Position numbers and translations under genes: made by a program. Positions 12,876 through 25,900 of a stretch of 60,000 bases of DNA are shown piece by piece (position 1 is the stretch's first letter; every line of letters begins with the position of its first letter). A model generated the notes under the pieces. It searched no databases and was not told the origin of the DNA. It saw only the letters and a program-made list of their open reading frames with translations. The stretch comes from Bugula neritina (lineage: Eukaryota > Bryozoa > Gymnolaemata > Cheilostomatida > Bugulidae): assembly GCA_964035545.1 (NCBI GenBank), contig OZ037765.1, positions 963,501 to 1,023,500 on the forward strand. The letters are read 5' to 3'.

Positions 12876-13840
12876 AGTTGATAATAGCCATTATTGCTAA
12901 CTGGTTGTTTACACAATGGTATGTTAAATGCTAGCTTACAAAATAGCTAAATGTTTTCATGAGTTTCAACCGAACTTTCAACATATGATTTTAATGTTGG
13001 TGATTAAACTGTTTCACCTTTGATACGTGTATGCACTACTTGCAGATTTCTTTACAATGATCCATCTATAATAAATAACATGTATTGAAGTAGCTATATT
13101 ATTAGGAGCAACTTATTATATAGACACCAGGTACCACATGTTTTATGTTAAGGCTTACATAAGTCCTGAAGGAGTTATCTAGTAGTACTATTGGGAAAGA
13201 CATCCAATCAAAATTACCTATGAATACACGGTGTCAGCATGGATTGTACATATAGCGTAGGAGGACAATAGCCCTCAAAAACTTACCTTAACCCCTTAAT
13301 AAAATAATGGTAATAGAAATGAGATAACAACGAAAAAGACCGAGTCGCTCATAAAATTGGTCAACATGTTAATATTGCGTTATGTAAATACGAAAAATCT
13401 ATTTACAAAACCCCAAAGCCAAGCAGATTTTAAACTTAGACACAGGCTTTGATAAATATAATATGTTCAACATGATTGGTTAAATTTTTTTCTTTAAATT
13501 AATAAATTGGTTTTGTTATGAAAAAAGGAACTTTAAACTTGGCAATTGTGTTTGTGAAAGTTGTTGATGATCACGTGACATATTATGTCAGACTCTATTG
13601 TTAGATATTGTATAGCTTTTGTTGGAATAAAGGGTTAAAGGTCACACTTTGTATAGGAATGAGTGACTCACAGAGCTACGATTTCTACTGTACAGAACTC
13701 TAATCAACTCATTGAATATCAGGATCTACAAGGAAGTAACGCTGCAGTAGAACACTACTAAGTGGAAACTAGCTGATTTCTTTGTATTTTACTTCTGTGG
13801 CTGCTGTAGCTCATTCATTTCACACCAGCACGTGAGATTT
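12876..13840. other. Intergenic and upstream region of TRIM-like gene 2
   Basis: No gene seen. A candidate 5' UTR exon ends at 13851 (ACTATCAG|GTTAGT). No convincing TATA box like that of copy 1 was found, so the promoter is not placed. Confidence 0.45.
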
Positions 13841-14078
13841 TGAACTATCAGGTTAGTAAAACACTCATCTTACTTTTATTCACAAGTAAAAGACAAGTTC
13901 CACAATGCACCGGGTGTCAATAAAGCTGATGATCATCTTTCACATTCGGTATAGCAAAAACATCATAAAGTAAAATATGCAAATATTTGAATTACCTTTA
14001 TAGTTGACTAGCTTTGCGAATAAATGCAAATATAATAGGATATTTTTAGAGCAACGTTTGTTATAAAAGTAGATAGTG

Positions 14079-14165
14079 GGGCAGTTGTGTTTTGGTGGTT
14101 AGAACACTGGCTCAGTAAATTATACATTTGGTTTTAGGTCTAACGACTTATCAATAGGGATGCCA
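14079..14165 (+). repeat. Possible degenerate tRNA-derived SINE
   Basis: The segment GGTGGTTAGAACACTGG resembles a tRNA D-arm/A-box, and GGTTTTAGGTCTAAC a decayed B-box about 40 bp later. It lies in the 5' UTR intron of TRIM-like gene 2. The match is weak and could be chance. Confidence 0.25.
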
Positions 14166-14342
14166 GAAAATTATTCCCGTGCTGCTTTCAAACTATTTTT
14201 CTACATGGTGAGGGGACTTTTGCCCCCCCCTCCCTTAAAACAACTCCTTGGCATCAGTGGTTCTAACTAGTATTGGCACTGTACAACTAAATATTCAAAC
14301 TTGTATTAGAATAACTTCATTTATCCAGAAACTACTCAACAC

Positions 14343-17300
14343 ATGATGGCTGACACCAGAGTAGTGAAAAGGAGGCTAAACAACTCATACAGATGTGGAT
14401 ACTGCTGTCAACATTTTAATAAACTTGAAGATCCCAGGACCCTCCCCTGTCTGCATGTCTACTGTATGGGTTGTTTAAAGACGGATATCGGCTACAGGAA
14501 AACCCATATCAAATGTGCATACTGCTGGTGAGTCGGTTTCTATATGTTATACAGCATGCGTGTGTATTTAATTTAAAATGGAGTTATTTAATTTGAAAAT
14601 TATTGTAATAATAATGCTTGTATATGTTGCTATAATTTTTTAATTGGGCAAATATCAGAATAAAAGCCTAATTTTCAACAAATTGATTCTGCATACTATA
14701 CGACTCATTTAGATTTTAGAGGCTTTCATAGTTTGTCCAGAAGCTCTGAACTAAAATGTGCTGAACTTCAATGGGGCACCTGTTAGACTATTTGTTAGGC
14801 TAGGGACTTGCTTTTCAAGTTAAGGACTTAGGCTATGCCTGTTAAGCTAGTATACTACTACTATATATCTTAGTATATATGTAACGAATAGTTCCTGGTA
14901 CAGTAGACGCTGTGATATATTGTATAGAATACAGATTCTAGATTAATATACACCAGCTGGTTACCCCATTTCATGTCCTGTTCTAGTCAAAAGGTCACTC
15001 ACATGTCAGAGTTACACAGATATTGCATAGTTTAGCTGCTAACTACATCTAGTGTTGATGAGTTAGATTGATATATTATCAAAACTAATTATATTGTAAC
15101 TAACTGAGTACAATACCATCAATACATTGAATTGCTGCACAAGCCATTGTAGAAAAATTTTGTAAAGCTTTTATATAACCTCATTATCCTGATGCGCAGT
15201 TTCACCTCTTGAAAAGCTAAATATAACGAGTCATACAGCTTAAGTTATATTCCGCTAAACAACTAAAGGGTTATGGCCAAGACTATCAAATTTGTTTGGA
15301 GACATTAACTGCCTTATTCTAGTGTAGGCTATATATAAGGTCATGTAATTAAATCTTCTTTCAAATGACTGCTATTGGACATGCGGTTTCTTTGGCACTC
15401 TAACTTTAAAGCAGGTTCCTACAGTAAAAATTGAATAAAAAATACAATCTGTTTTTGCAACATCAAAACAGAAGCATTAAAACTTTTGGTGCGTTGAAAA
15501 AATTCACATACTAATTCAATATGCACAGCCATAACTTCACACAAGCACCATCATTTTACAATCCTTGCTCTTCCAGTTGATACTAAAGATGCTACAGACT
15601 TTAAACTAGATTTTCCTAAAAGATTCAGTTGATGGGTGTAAACTGTGTCTACCAACCAGCTAGTGCTAACATCAACCAAACCTAAGGCTATAGTTTTAAG
15701 ATTGCAGGCTAACCATATTCATCTTGCTTACTAAAGCTCCTATTATCTAAACGTAGTAAAAATAGATGACTGTATTTTCTGACTGAATAGTTCAGTTCAT
15801 AAAGCCAACTTATGTTTGCAGCAAGAAATTCTATGACATCACCGATCCCACAACTCTACCGGTAGCCAAGTTTGGTGATCCAATAGAATATAGATCTCCA
15901 CCCAAACCTGTGCCCATTCCATGTGATGTTTGTGAAGATGGAACAGAAGCTGTAGTGTTCTGCGTGGAGAGTGAGAAGAAATTGTGTGAACAGCATCAGC
16001 ATGTGAGTTGGTTACAGTGAATTTAATTTAGTCATTTTGTAAACCAAACAATATAGAAATTCTCCTTGTTGTATTATAGCTTTATCCCTATACAAGTTTT
16101 TGAAAAAAAAGCTTTCAGAGAAAAGCTATAAAAAGCTTTGAGTTAATTGACTAATGTCTTTGTATGTACTGTTTCACTCTCTGCATGTACTACTCTACTA
16201 TTCAACATGTTATGTGTACAACAAATCTTATTTATCTTCGTTCTAAACCAATTACATTCCTTTCTATGAGAGTGTCATAATAACTGAAATAAACTAATAT
16301 ATCAAATGACTATATATATAACCAGTATTCATGAAACATCAACCTCTCCTTTTATTGCTTGAAAATGAAAAACAACAATAAAATGTTTAAAGGATAAAAT
16401 GTATACACTTTAGTTTTTACTTTTAGAACCACAAAGAACATATGAAAGTTTACATGGACACTGCTCACCATTTTGTCCCCGTTCATATTTACTCAGCAAG
16501 TCCCAAGAGATACGCTACAGCTAAATGTGAACAACATAAAAATTATCAGCTGACAGAGGCGTGTTCTGAGTGTCACCAGAGATTCTGTATTCGGTGTGAC
16601 TCCAAGAGTGGATGTGGAGATGTAGCAGGTGATATTCAGCTCTACTATTTACTTTTTATATATTCTATTAATTTAAAACTGTAAAAATTATTTATAAAAT
16701 GTAGAGAGGAGACAGGTAAACCAAGTTTTGGGTATTCATTGTTACCAGCGAACATGTGGTTATATTGTGTATTGTTTTAGGCCAGAATACACATTCTCAC
16801 AGCATAGCATCTCTATATGATTTATCCCGTGAGCTGAGAGACAGGCTGGTTAACCAAACGGAGGCTTTATCTGAGAAGATCTCAGTGTTAAATGACCTTT
16901 CCAAGGACGCTTGGAGAGATTTTAGTGAACTAGAAGGAGATGCTAAGAAGATGCTTATTAAAGTGGACCAGATAGCTAATGCAAAGGTATACGCATAAAA
17001 TTTGTTAAACAGTTTGGAAGAAGATTCAACAGTACCGCGGCCTGCATTACCGCAGCTACTTTAATTGCAGCAAAAAGGAATTTCTTAGAAAATCTGAAAT
17101 TTATATAATTATAGTTTTGTATTGTCTTTTAGGCAGTATATGTGTGATAGAGTGATTTTATCTGCTGTAGTTTACAGTATAGAAATAATTGCAGATCTGG
17201 TTTTAATGTGTTCCTATTTGTAGATAGAAGAAATTAAATCTCACTCACAGAAGCTGAAAGAAGAGATACGAGAGTATATGAGAGAGAGTGGTAAGGTAGT

Positions 17301-20041
17301 AGATGAGTACAGAATAGACTTAGCTTTGAACAAGACATTAGACAAAGTAACTCTGTTAGATTCTGCACAGCATATGGTTGATGAATTCAATGATGCGGAA
17401 ATTTTAAAAGCCTACAAAAAGACAAGCAAAGACGTGGAGGCTGTATCAGACATCAGTATGGTTGAGAAATGTCTGGTATCTCGCAAAGTCTTGGTTCCTA
17501 GAAGTAAGTACAATCATCTTCATATAAAAACCTAGCCATGGTCTGCAGATTTAAAGTTAGTTCTAAGGAATTAGAGCTAATGCAGTTATGTTTTGAGATT
17601 TGGCCAATGTTTGTCTTTACATGAGTCAGTTTTGAAATACTACATTTGACATGCAAAGATCATTTCCTTCCTGTTGTAGTTCTCAGTCATTTGAAAAATG
17701 GTTCTTGATCTTTGAGATTTTCCTGATGTTTATGAAAAATAGTTTAAGACTTGACTGTGTGTTTAATTTTGAGATCCCATTTTATCTATGTTCATCACGA
17801 GTTACTTACAACTATGGCAACTTTAGTTTGAGTTTCTACATTTCAAATGGTCTCAACTTGTAGTCTCATTCATTTCCCACTTACTTAGCTAATGTTAGAA
17901 GATATGCTGCTATCTGCCTCAGACTATAGCCTTTAGAAGTGATGCTATCATGTTGTAGCAGATGAGGAAGATGGGTTAGGGTTGAAGTTGGTGCAGCCAC
18001 CAGCTTCTCTACTGTTTGAGGGACTCTCGGCGAATGGAGGATGTTGGACTGTAAGCGTTACATCTGCCGGAAATCTCATGTGCCGAACAGTAGATGGAGT
18101 AGAAGTAAAAAACACAGACATTCTCTATACAATCAGAACGGTGAGAGACACCAACACTATAGTGTGGGGAGAAGTCATTCAATCTGAAAATGCAATGATT
18201 GGAAGCTGCTATAACAAGAGGGAGAAAGTAGCAAAAGTTTTCCTTCTTGACTCAATTTCCCTTCAGAAAACCCAAACACTCTATAAACACCCAGTAGACA
18301 AACTCACTCACTGTAGAATAGCTCAGTTCAATTCCACAGTCTATATTCTAAACTGGAGAGAGGGGCAGCTAGTAGTATGCTCTCTGTTAAATGACAACAA
18401 GAAAAAGCTACCTATTCCTGGGATGGAAAACCCCGGAAGTTTATGCGTCTTACCGGACGCTACTTTGCTAATAGGAGAATCCACTGCAGATGGTAGAGTG
18501 AGTAGATACAAAATAGAAAATTCCAAACTCACTCAACTGTGGAATTATCCCCACATTCCGAGACCAACTGGCATATCTTATGACCCAATATCTGGACTGA
18601 TTCATATCTGCACATTGCAAGAACCTCTTTTCATCCTTTCTATTGAAGGTAAATTGACAAACTATTCACTGAGTCTGCTGAATTTGTTATTTCATTTAAT
18701 TCTTTTTAAGTGATATTTTGTAGTAAATGATTGCATAATAGCATAGCTAGACAAACTCATACATAGGCTATACATAGTTTGTAGTTATCTACCCCATGCA
18801 GGCTACATGTAGTTTGTAGTTATCTACCCCATACAGGCTACATGTAGTTTGTAGTTATCTACCCCATACAGGCTACATGTAGTTTGTAGTTATCTACCCC
18901 ATGCAGGCTACATGTAGTTTGTAGTTATCTACCCCATACAGGCTACATGTAGTTTGTAGTTATCTACCCCATACAGGCTACATGTAGTTTGTAGTTATCT
19001 ACCCCATACAGGCTACATGTAGTTTGTAGTTATCTACCCCATACAGGCTACATGTAGTTTGTAGTTATCTACCCCATACAGGCTACATGTAGTTTGTAGT
19101 TATCTACCCCATGCAGGCTACATGTAGTTTGTAGTTATCTACCCCATACAGGCTACATGTAGTTTGTAGTTATCTACCCCATGCAGGCTACATGTAGTTT
19201 GTAGTTATCTACCCCATACAGGCTACATGTAGTTTGTAGTTGTCTACCAATTACAGTTATCATGAGTAAAAAGGGTTTAGCCTTTAAAAATAATCTATAA
19301 AAAGCAGTGAGCTATTCTATTTATGAGTAAATTGTGTGAATTGTATGTGCACTGTATTTTATTGGGAAAATGTTTCAGAAATAGGCTGGATTTTTACAGC
19401 CGTCATTTTACGTAGTTGGTTTTTATTTTATTTCTATATTTTAAAATGAATATACAATTCATGGCTGAAATCAATTGATGTAGTGTACTACAATAATATA
19501 TATAATAATATAATAAAATATATTGTATAGCATATTATTATATACTTTGCTATAATATATTATATACATATACATATTAGGATGTATTATACAATATATC
19601 AAATATTATATCATATAATATATTATATAATATATTATGTAATATACTATATGATATATTACATAATATAGTGTATAATATATTACATAATACATGATAT
19701 AATATATTACATAATATATCATATAATATATTATATACTATATTATGTAATATATTATATAATATATCAAGTAATATATTATATAATATGTTATACAATA
19801 TATCAAGTAATATTTTATATAATATATTATGTAATATATTATATAATATATTATATAATATAGTATATAATATATTATATGATATAATGATATAATATTA
19901 TCAACAGGTGAGCTGATCCAAACTATTGGCCGTGAAAGTCTTGACATGAATGACTCAGTGTGTGACATAGCTGTATACAAAGATAAAGTGTTTCTGGGAT
20001 GTGATAACGATGGCGTGAGGAAGTACACAATGAAATACTAA
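14343..20041 (+). CDS. TRIM-like RING/B-box/coiled-coil/beta-propeller protein, copy 2
   Basis: Tandem paralogue of the gene at 3358, with the same seven exons and intron phases: 14343-14527, 15822-16002, 16427-16628, 16781-16986, 17224-17503, 17962-18648, 19908-20041 (624 aa; starts MMADTR, the second ATG aligns with copy 1). The RING (CGYC, PCLHVYCMGC, CAYC), the B-box (CDVC, VVFC, KLCEQH) and the second zinc site (CEQHKN, CSEC, FCIRC) are intact. The coiled coil spans exons 4-5. The propeller exon is clearly more diverged from copy 1 than the RING and B-box exons. It closes with VYKDKVFLGC and GVRKYTMKY. Probable ubiquitin ligase with an unknown target. The last intron (1.26 kb) is enlarged by a 35-bp minisatellite and AT-rich tandem sequence; the same intron in copy 1 is 434 bp. 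No inactivating change was seen. Confidence 0.85.
14528..15821 (+). other. First coding intron of TRIM-like gene 2
   Basis: 1.3 kb of AT-rich sequence without obvious repeats or coding frames, ending in ATGTTTGCAG. It is much shorter than the matching 3.4-kb intron of copy 1. Confidence 0.6.
18766..19247. repeat. 35-bp minisatellite, about 13.8 copies
   Basis: A 35-bp unit with core GTAGTTTGTAGTTATCTACC, varying mainly at CCATACAGG/CCATGCAGG. It sits in the last intron of TRIM-like gene 2. The unit contains CTACATGTAG, itself a 10-bp palindrome, so each unit carries an inverted repeat. Uninterrupted direct units without unique spacers rule out CRISPR. Confidence 0.95.
19492..19900. repeat. 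AT-only tandem/inverted repeat tract
   Basis: About 400 bp of ATAATATATTATATAATATA-like sequence in the same intron, ending 8 bp before the final acceptor (TATCAACAG). It is strongly self-complementary and may form cruciforms. It creates spurious long minus-strand ORFs. Confidence 0.85.
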
Positions 20042-21200
20042 ACTTATCAGTCATAACTCAGTCAAAATTGATAGGGAGTTAGGTGCCCTTGTTTATATTG
20101 TATGCAGAAGTTGTATGCTCTTTATTCTTTGATATTTTTCTTAGTTGGATTCTATACTCTAGTTTTACATAATTTTCTTTTTCTTCTTGTATTTCCAGAT
20201 GAATCAATAAATATATAAACACTGAGAATAAATAAAACTTTTCCTTGTTCATAAAATAGCAATGCATGCTATCACAAGAATAATAGAAGATAGCCATGCA
20301 GGCATTAGGTAGACAACAAGCTAAAATAACCAAGAGAAATACTGTAGATTATACAAAGTAAAACATAGCAAGCTACTGTAACTAAAGGAAAGTTCTTATA
20401 TAGGTACATAATGTAGCAAGTTGATGCAAGGTAGAATATAACATAGCTGGTAGTATAAGGAGGTTAGCAGTAGATAACTGGATAGCATTGGCTAAGGTCA
20501 AGGTTTGACCTACAAACATTAGAGTACCTATCAGCTTGATTATCAGGCTAGGGACACTGAAGATGGCACAAGGAGCTGCAGCAGTTTAACATATAAACTG
20601 TGAAGTAAGTCCAACGCAATGTCTTAACAGATAAAATGACAAGTTAGGGGTAAACAGAAGTTGTGTTCTCCTGACATATTGAGAGATTCGAGTCATGTCG
20701 GCAAGGATAGAAAGCTTTAGATGTGCAACTCTCTATGTGTGGAGCAGGAGGAGGTAGGTTTCATGTTATTGGCTAATTATGTGGGTGGTTAGCTGACCTA
20801 GATATTATAGTTGAACCAATAAAAAATAGATGCACAAAATTCCGTTTTCAACTAAGGTAAATCACAACACAATGTTTTTGTTAAGTTTAATTAGAACTGT
20901 TGGGAGATGCCAACCTCTATTCCATGTAGATTCAGTGCGATAATACTAAAACAGTAAGATGTGCATAGGTCTGAGATTGAGAAAGTGTACAAGCAGAGTA
21001 AACATGAAGTACCTACAAGTTGTAGTGTGGGCAGCACTTTAAAATATACTACAGTTAGAAATACAGACCACAAGTTTCTACAGTGTGTAACTCACCCCAA
21101 AACTTCTGCCAAGGGTTTAGATATGGTCTCCCAGTCTGCAATATTTTAAGTTTTGAGCAGTGCATCGAGTAAAGCAAGATATATGCCAACCAATCGATGT
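20042..21200. other. 3' flank of TRIM-like gene 2
   Basis: AATAAA-type signals lie soon after the stop (about 20205-20235). Nothing else that I can identify is present. Confidence 0.5.
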
Positions 21201-21632
21201 TTAGAATGGTGGGGGAGTTGGTGCGCTATTAATAGTTACTTTGTAGGCGTGTCCTTGCAAATAGCACTTAGTTGAGGCGGTGTAATAGCTAAGTCTTAAT
21301 GGTGTGCCAAAATCTATCCACTGAAACTTATTGAATTATAATATTAATTTATTATATTATATCTTATATATTATATTTCATAAAGTTAAACATAATAATT
21401 ATGCAATGAAGATATTTTCTTGGTTTAGTTATAATAATATAATGCAAAAAACATGCAAGATGGATATAATAATCTGTTAGTTTTATAAAATTATTAGTTG
21501 ATTATATATTATTGAATATCAATTTCAAAATAACTGAAAATAAAGCTGCAATGTTCATTCAAACTGTAATAAATTAGTTTTTAGTTATTGCATGTATTTT
21601 TTAAACATGGACATCATATATATATATATATA

Positions 21633-21706
21633 TTGCATATGTTGCATATGTTGCATATGTTGCATATGTTGCATATGTTGCATATGTTGCATATGTTGCC
21701 TATGTT
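21633..21706. repeat. 9-bp tandem repeat (GTTGCATAT)n
   Basis: About seven copies of GTTGCATAT right after a short TA run. Each junction forms ATATGTTGCATAT. The corresponding place upstream of lipoxygenase 2 (about 33280) has only one such motif, so the array expanded after duplication. Confidence 0.9.
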
Positions 21707-22880
21707 GGACGTATGAATTTGATGAAAATCTGCAAATTTAATCAATTGTTGATTCCATTGAATCTTTGATTTATTATTTGACTTGAACTTGGGTTAAAAA
21801 TTTTCTAATCACTTGATTTCAAAAAGTTCTGTTGCTCATAGTTAAAGATATATAGAACACTTACTTAGTTAGCAAAAGCTAGAGATGTCTACTAAATGCG
21901 TATAGAGATGTATAAACGGATTGTAAGCAAAAAGCCTTTATATTAAGCTTTGTCTAAATAGTCCTTTATGAGTTGATATGTTAATAATAGGTGAGACTAG
22001 TTTTACAGTCGGCTAAAATAACTATCTTTATAAATCTGCTACTAAAAGAGAGTTTCCTCAAAATATTTATGAGTCATAATCAGTTTTAAGGTTAGAATCT
22101 AGATCTATCAAGTCATGTTGAAGCATGAAATACAGAACTGAAATCTTAAATACATAAAAATAAGGTTTTTAAATATATTACAGATATGGAGCAGCCATGT
22201 TCTAGTGGCTGACTCAGAGTGACAAGAGTTGAGTCCTGGTTGCTAGGGATTTCTGGAAAAGCATCAGAGCGTAAGTGCAAAACCTCTTAAACTATGTTGC
22301 CAGCTTGCTTTTTCTCCAGGGGTTTTTACAGAGGTGGAAACTTTAAACAGACATGGGTTGTGTTAAGTATAGAGATAATGATAGTTGGCACTGGCTACAT
22401 TAAAGTAAATCAAGCTAACATATTAGTCAGTAAAATCTATTCACATCAACAGTCACGAGGTGCAATCATATTCAGGATGTATCAAACTGAACTTAGGATT
22501 CTGTAACCCTTATTATTATTACTGATTGTATTAAGAAATGCTACTATATACCAAAGAAATGCTTTTTTGCAACAAACAAGCAGTTTCATCACTTGTTTAC
22601 ATGAGATTCTTTCCATAGTATTGAATTTGCAAACATGCAGGCAGTGGCATCACAACATGGCCCATTGTGACATGACAACATGGAATATTGTGTTATTTGT
22701 TTCCCAACTTCTGAGCTTCCAATAAAATTTGAAATAACAGGTTACAACAACAAACATTTCTTTAGGTTGCGAAACATTTTCGCAGTAAAAAGTACAAATA
22801 ATTCCTTGAGTGACAATATGGGACATGAACATGCAGCCTAACACGATAGCGTAACCACTCATCCGTGACATAAACACAAG

Positions 22881-22940
22881 TATAAAAGAAGGAGCTGTAA
22901 GCCACTGTCTCTCATATTTCAAACTCAACAGTCAAGAAAC
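22881..22940 (+). promoter_or_regulatory. TATA core promoter and 5' UTR of lipoxygenase 1
   Basis: TATAAAAG at 22881-22888 is followed about 30 bp later by a pyrimidine-rich initiator-like CTCATATTTC, then a roughly 30-nt leader to the ATG at 22941. The block from about 22790 to 22940 is nearly identical before lipoxygenase 2 (TATA at 33941), while flanking non-coding DNA has diverged, which supports a functional promoter. Confidence 0.7.
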
Positions 22941-25900
22941 ATGGGAGCTGACTTAGGTAAAGACAAGCCAACACATCAGGTGTTTGTATACACAGGAGAC
23001 AAGAAAGGGGGCTCGGTACGAAATATTACGGTAAGTTGTCCAACACTTCTGTTCCAAGTTAAATAGTTATTGTTTATTATATTGTTTGTAAACTGAAAAT
23101 TATTGTATAAACTATTTGTTTTCAGTTTGTTAGTTCAATTTACAATTTTTAGTCTTGCTCTCTGAGAACTTTCACTTAACCGAGCATATCTCTAGCAAAT
23201 TGTTGACAAATAAACAACTGTCAATATTATAAAAGGAAAAGATTCATGCATTCATCACCACTTGTGTGTTCACATACACCAACCCTACACTTGATAAGTT
23301 AATGTGAATTTAATATGCATGTTTCAAACTATGTAATAAAACTAGTTTGTACTAGTAAATACCAGTTCACCTGTAGCTACGTACTCTTAGTATTTCATCA
23401 TAGTAAGTGGTCTTCTTCCATCAGTCATTTACACTTATGTGATGTTTGGCTGGGTTTCAACTTCCACACGTTTTGTAACTTGCAATAACATAAACTAAAC
23501 GTTATAATGCAAACCTAACATTCACAAAAATTGATTAGTTATTACATAATTCTGGTCAATAAATAAACTTTGTGAATTTCAAAACTACATATAATGAAAT
23601 CTTCAGTGATACACTTTGATGATTACCGTTTTTACTAGATCTATAGCATATACATTTTACTGATAGTTTTATTTTTTAACCGCCTTTTTCTTTTTATTTG
23701 AATTTTTCAGTTTCGTCACTTATTATTTTTTCTATCTTGAGGTTCAGTCTTAATATTTACATAGAACTAAGTGTATCTACTTTTTACTGAGGGGGCTTTA
23801 GACTACTCTCTCGTATGATTGACACCCATTGGGCTATAACTAATAACTATTTGACACCATTGCCTATGTCCATTATTATGGTGTAAAATGTAAACCTACT
23901 AAACAGGTCATACTGCCGCAGAAGAAGAGATTAAAATCATCTGTCCATTTTTGTGTCAAATAATTATGAAAGTCATGCTGATTATTATCTGACTATTACA
24001 TAATGTGTACATATTATCAGTAATGTATCATAATAGGAGTTGTAATACCGCACTAGTTGACTTGCTACTCATTATCTACAGGTTTTCCTGACGCTGACAG
24101 ACGTCTCTGGAGAGGTCAGCAAAGAGCAGAAGCTGACTAAGTGGTATGACAATGACTTTGGTAAATTGGATCGTGAGGAAATAGATTTGACGCTGCCTGG
24201 ATTCACCAAAATCACCGATATCGCTATTCGTCGAGGCGACGAAAGTGAAAAAGATGATTGGTAACTTATCAATGTTGCCTCCACTTTGTATTGTTTTATT
24301 CTTTATTTCTATCAGCTGTAACTGTAAAATTTTTACTTGGTTTTAATAACAATCAAACTTTTGGCATTGTTCTAGTTCATTCTCCCTACTTAATTGATCT
24401 AAGGAACTCTATTAACCTAGTCTCACATGGTGCTGCTGAATAATAATAAAGGAACTAACAAGCAGTTATAAGGCAAAAATTACACGCATCACACAAAGCA
24501 ATGCTACTATCTTATTACGTACGTTTTTAGCATAATTTATTCAAATGTCGAATTGTGATACGTAATATTTTCGGTTCTGCTATGCAGAATACACACAAAT
24601 TATTCTAGTTAGACAGACTTGCAACTCCAAACAAATAAATCCCTTTGCAGACGTATCAAACACTTTACAGGTACGTTGAGAGGATAGTGGTGGAGCACCA
24701 GAGCGATGACGGCGGGGTGCTACACTCGAGTATATTCCCGTTAAATAGATGGATACATGCTGGAGAAAAAATGAGCTTTGCAGAGTTTGATAGTTGTCTC
24801 CCTCAGTTTGATAAGTATTCTGCACAGAGGAAACAAGAGCTGCAGGAAATGAGAGAAGAGTATGTGTTGGTGCAGAAGATAGATGGAGCACCTCATCAGG
24901 TGAGGATGTATGACTCAATGAAAATGCAGACTGCTTGTAGATACTTTAGAATGTTTGTAGATACTCTATAATACATGTAAAGACTGTAGAATTTCTTTAA
25001 AAAAAATTGTATATTGTGTGCAGAAGTTGTAAGCATTGTGTAAAAATGGTAACTTGTTTATGAGATAATTTGTAAATTGTATTTCTTTCAACATCAAATT
25101 CTTCTTTCAGGTAGATGTCCTGCCTAGAAATGAAGAATTTACAACGAGATATTTTGTAAGTATAGTTTTGCGTCTACTAACCTCCTTTTCTAGTATTTAG
25201 TTTCAATGTTCTTGAAAAGTAAAAGGAGTACAAAAAACTGGTCAAGTCTCAATTTAAGTCAACTCAGCTGCTACTAAAAGAGTGGTTGGCTGCAGAATAA
25301 ATTCCAGTGCTGAAGCAGTCAATGAAGTTCTGCAGATAAGCATGTTCTAAATAGTGATCTGCTTCGAATTGACTTTGAATCTGTTATGTTACAGATAGAC
25401 GTGTCTGGGAGTCTTGCAGTAAGCGGCATAAAGACCGCAGTTGCCGGAGTATTCACTCAAGACTTTGATAGCCTCATAGACATTGAATCTCTGTATGAGG
25501 GAAAGTTTGCAACTCCAGAAGTAAGCTAGTTTTTTGAGCTCTTCACTGGCAGAATTATTTATTAAATGCATAGAGCTAATCAACACTATAAACTACTTTG
25601 TGTTTGACTTTGACTTTAACCATTAGCCTATTATAATTACAAGATGGTGTTTAGGGGTGGAGGGGTTTCAAACTGCCTTTGATTTTCACTGGACCTCATT
25701 GGTTCTTAAACATAAACTAGTGAGTCTCATTTTAAACATTGACTCTAAACTCTTTGATATAGCTATAACTGTTCTAGTAGGTCTGGCAATACAATCTTTG
25801 TCTGTAGGGTGTAAACCGGTGGAGAAGTGATGAAGAATTTGGTAATCAGAAGCTGGCCGGGTGTAATCCAGTTTTAATCAAGAAATGTCACGATGTGCCA

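Larger units (their letters stand above)
21200..22940. repeat. Upstream block of lipoxygenase 1, duplicated at 32840-34000
   Basis: Long stretches match the region before the second lipoxygenase gene, for example GTGCGCTATTAATAGTT (21218) against GTGTGCTATTAATAGTT (32861), and the segment from TATGGAGCAGCCATG (22184 and 33767) to the start codons. This places the left edge of the duplicated unit near 21.2 kb. Copy 1 has extra sequence between about 22260 and 22790 that copy 2 lacks, or copy 2 has lost it. Confidence 0.7.

Noticed and set aside
18766-19247. Regular 35-bp repeats resembling a CRISPR array
   Set aside because: The units abut directly with no unique spacers, the genome is animal, and the array lies in an intron.
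19577-20028. Minus-strand ORFs of Ile/Tyr/Leu in the AT tract
   Set aside because: Low-complexity translation of AT repeats; they overlap the real plus-strand last exon of TRIM-like gene 2.
20961-21149. Paired small ORFs on both strands (20891-21149)
   Set aside because: Short, with no family signature, splice context or paralogue; probably chance.
24651-24670. TTTGCAG|ACGTATC as the acceptor of lipoxygenase 1 exon 3
   Set aside because: Joining it to the TG|-ending exon 2 makes TGA; the acceptor at 24670 restores Trp-Tyr as in the family. Kept only as a finding on possible alternative splicing.
24580-24918. Minus-strand ORF of 112 aa opposite lipoxygenase exon 3 (also 36496-36792)
   Set aside because: Shadow of the conserved plus-strand coding exon; it appears in both copies for that reason.
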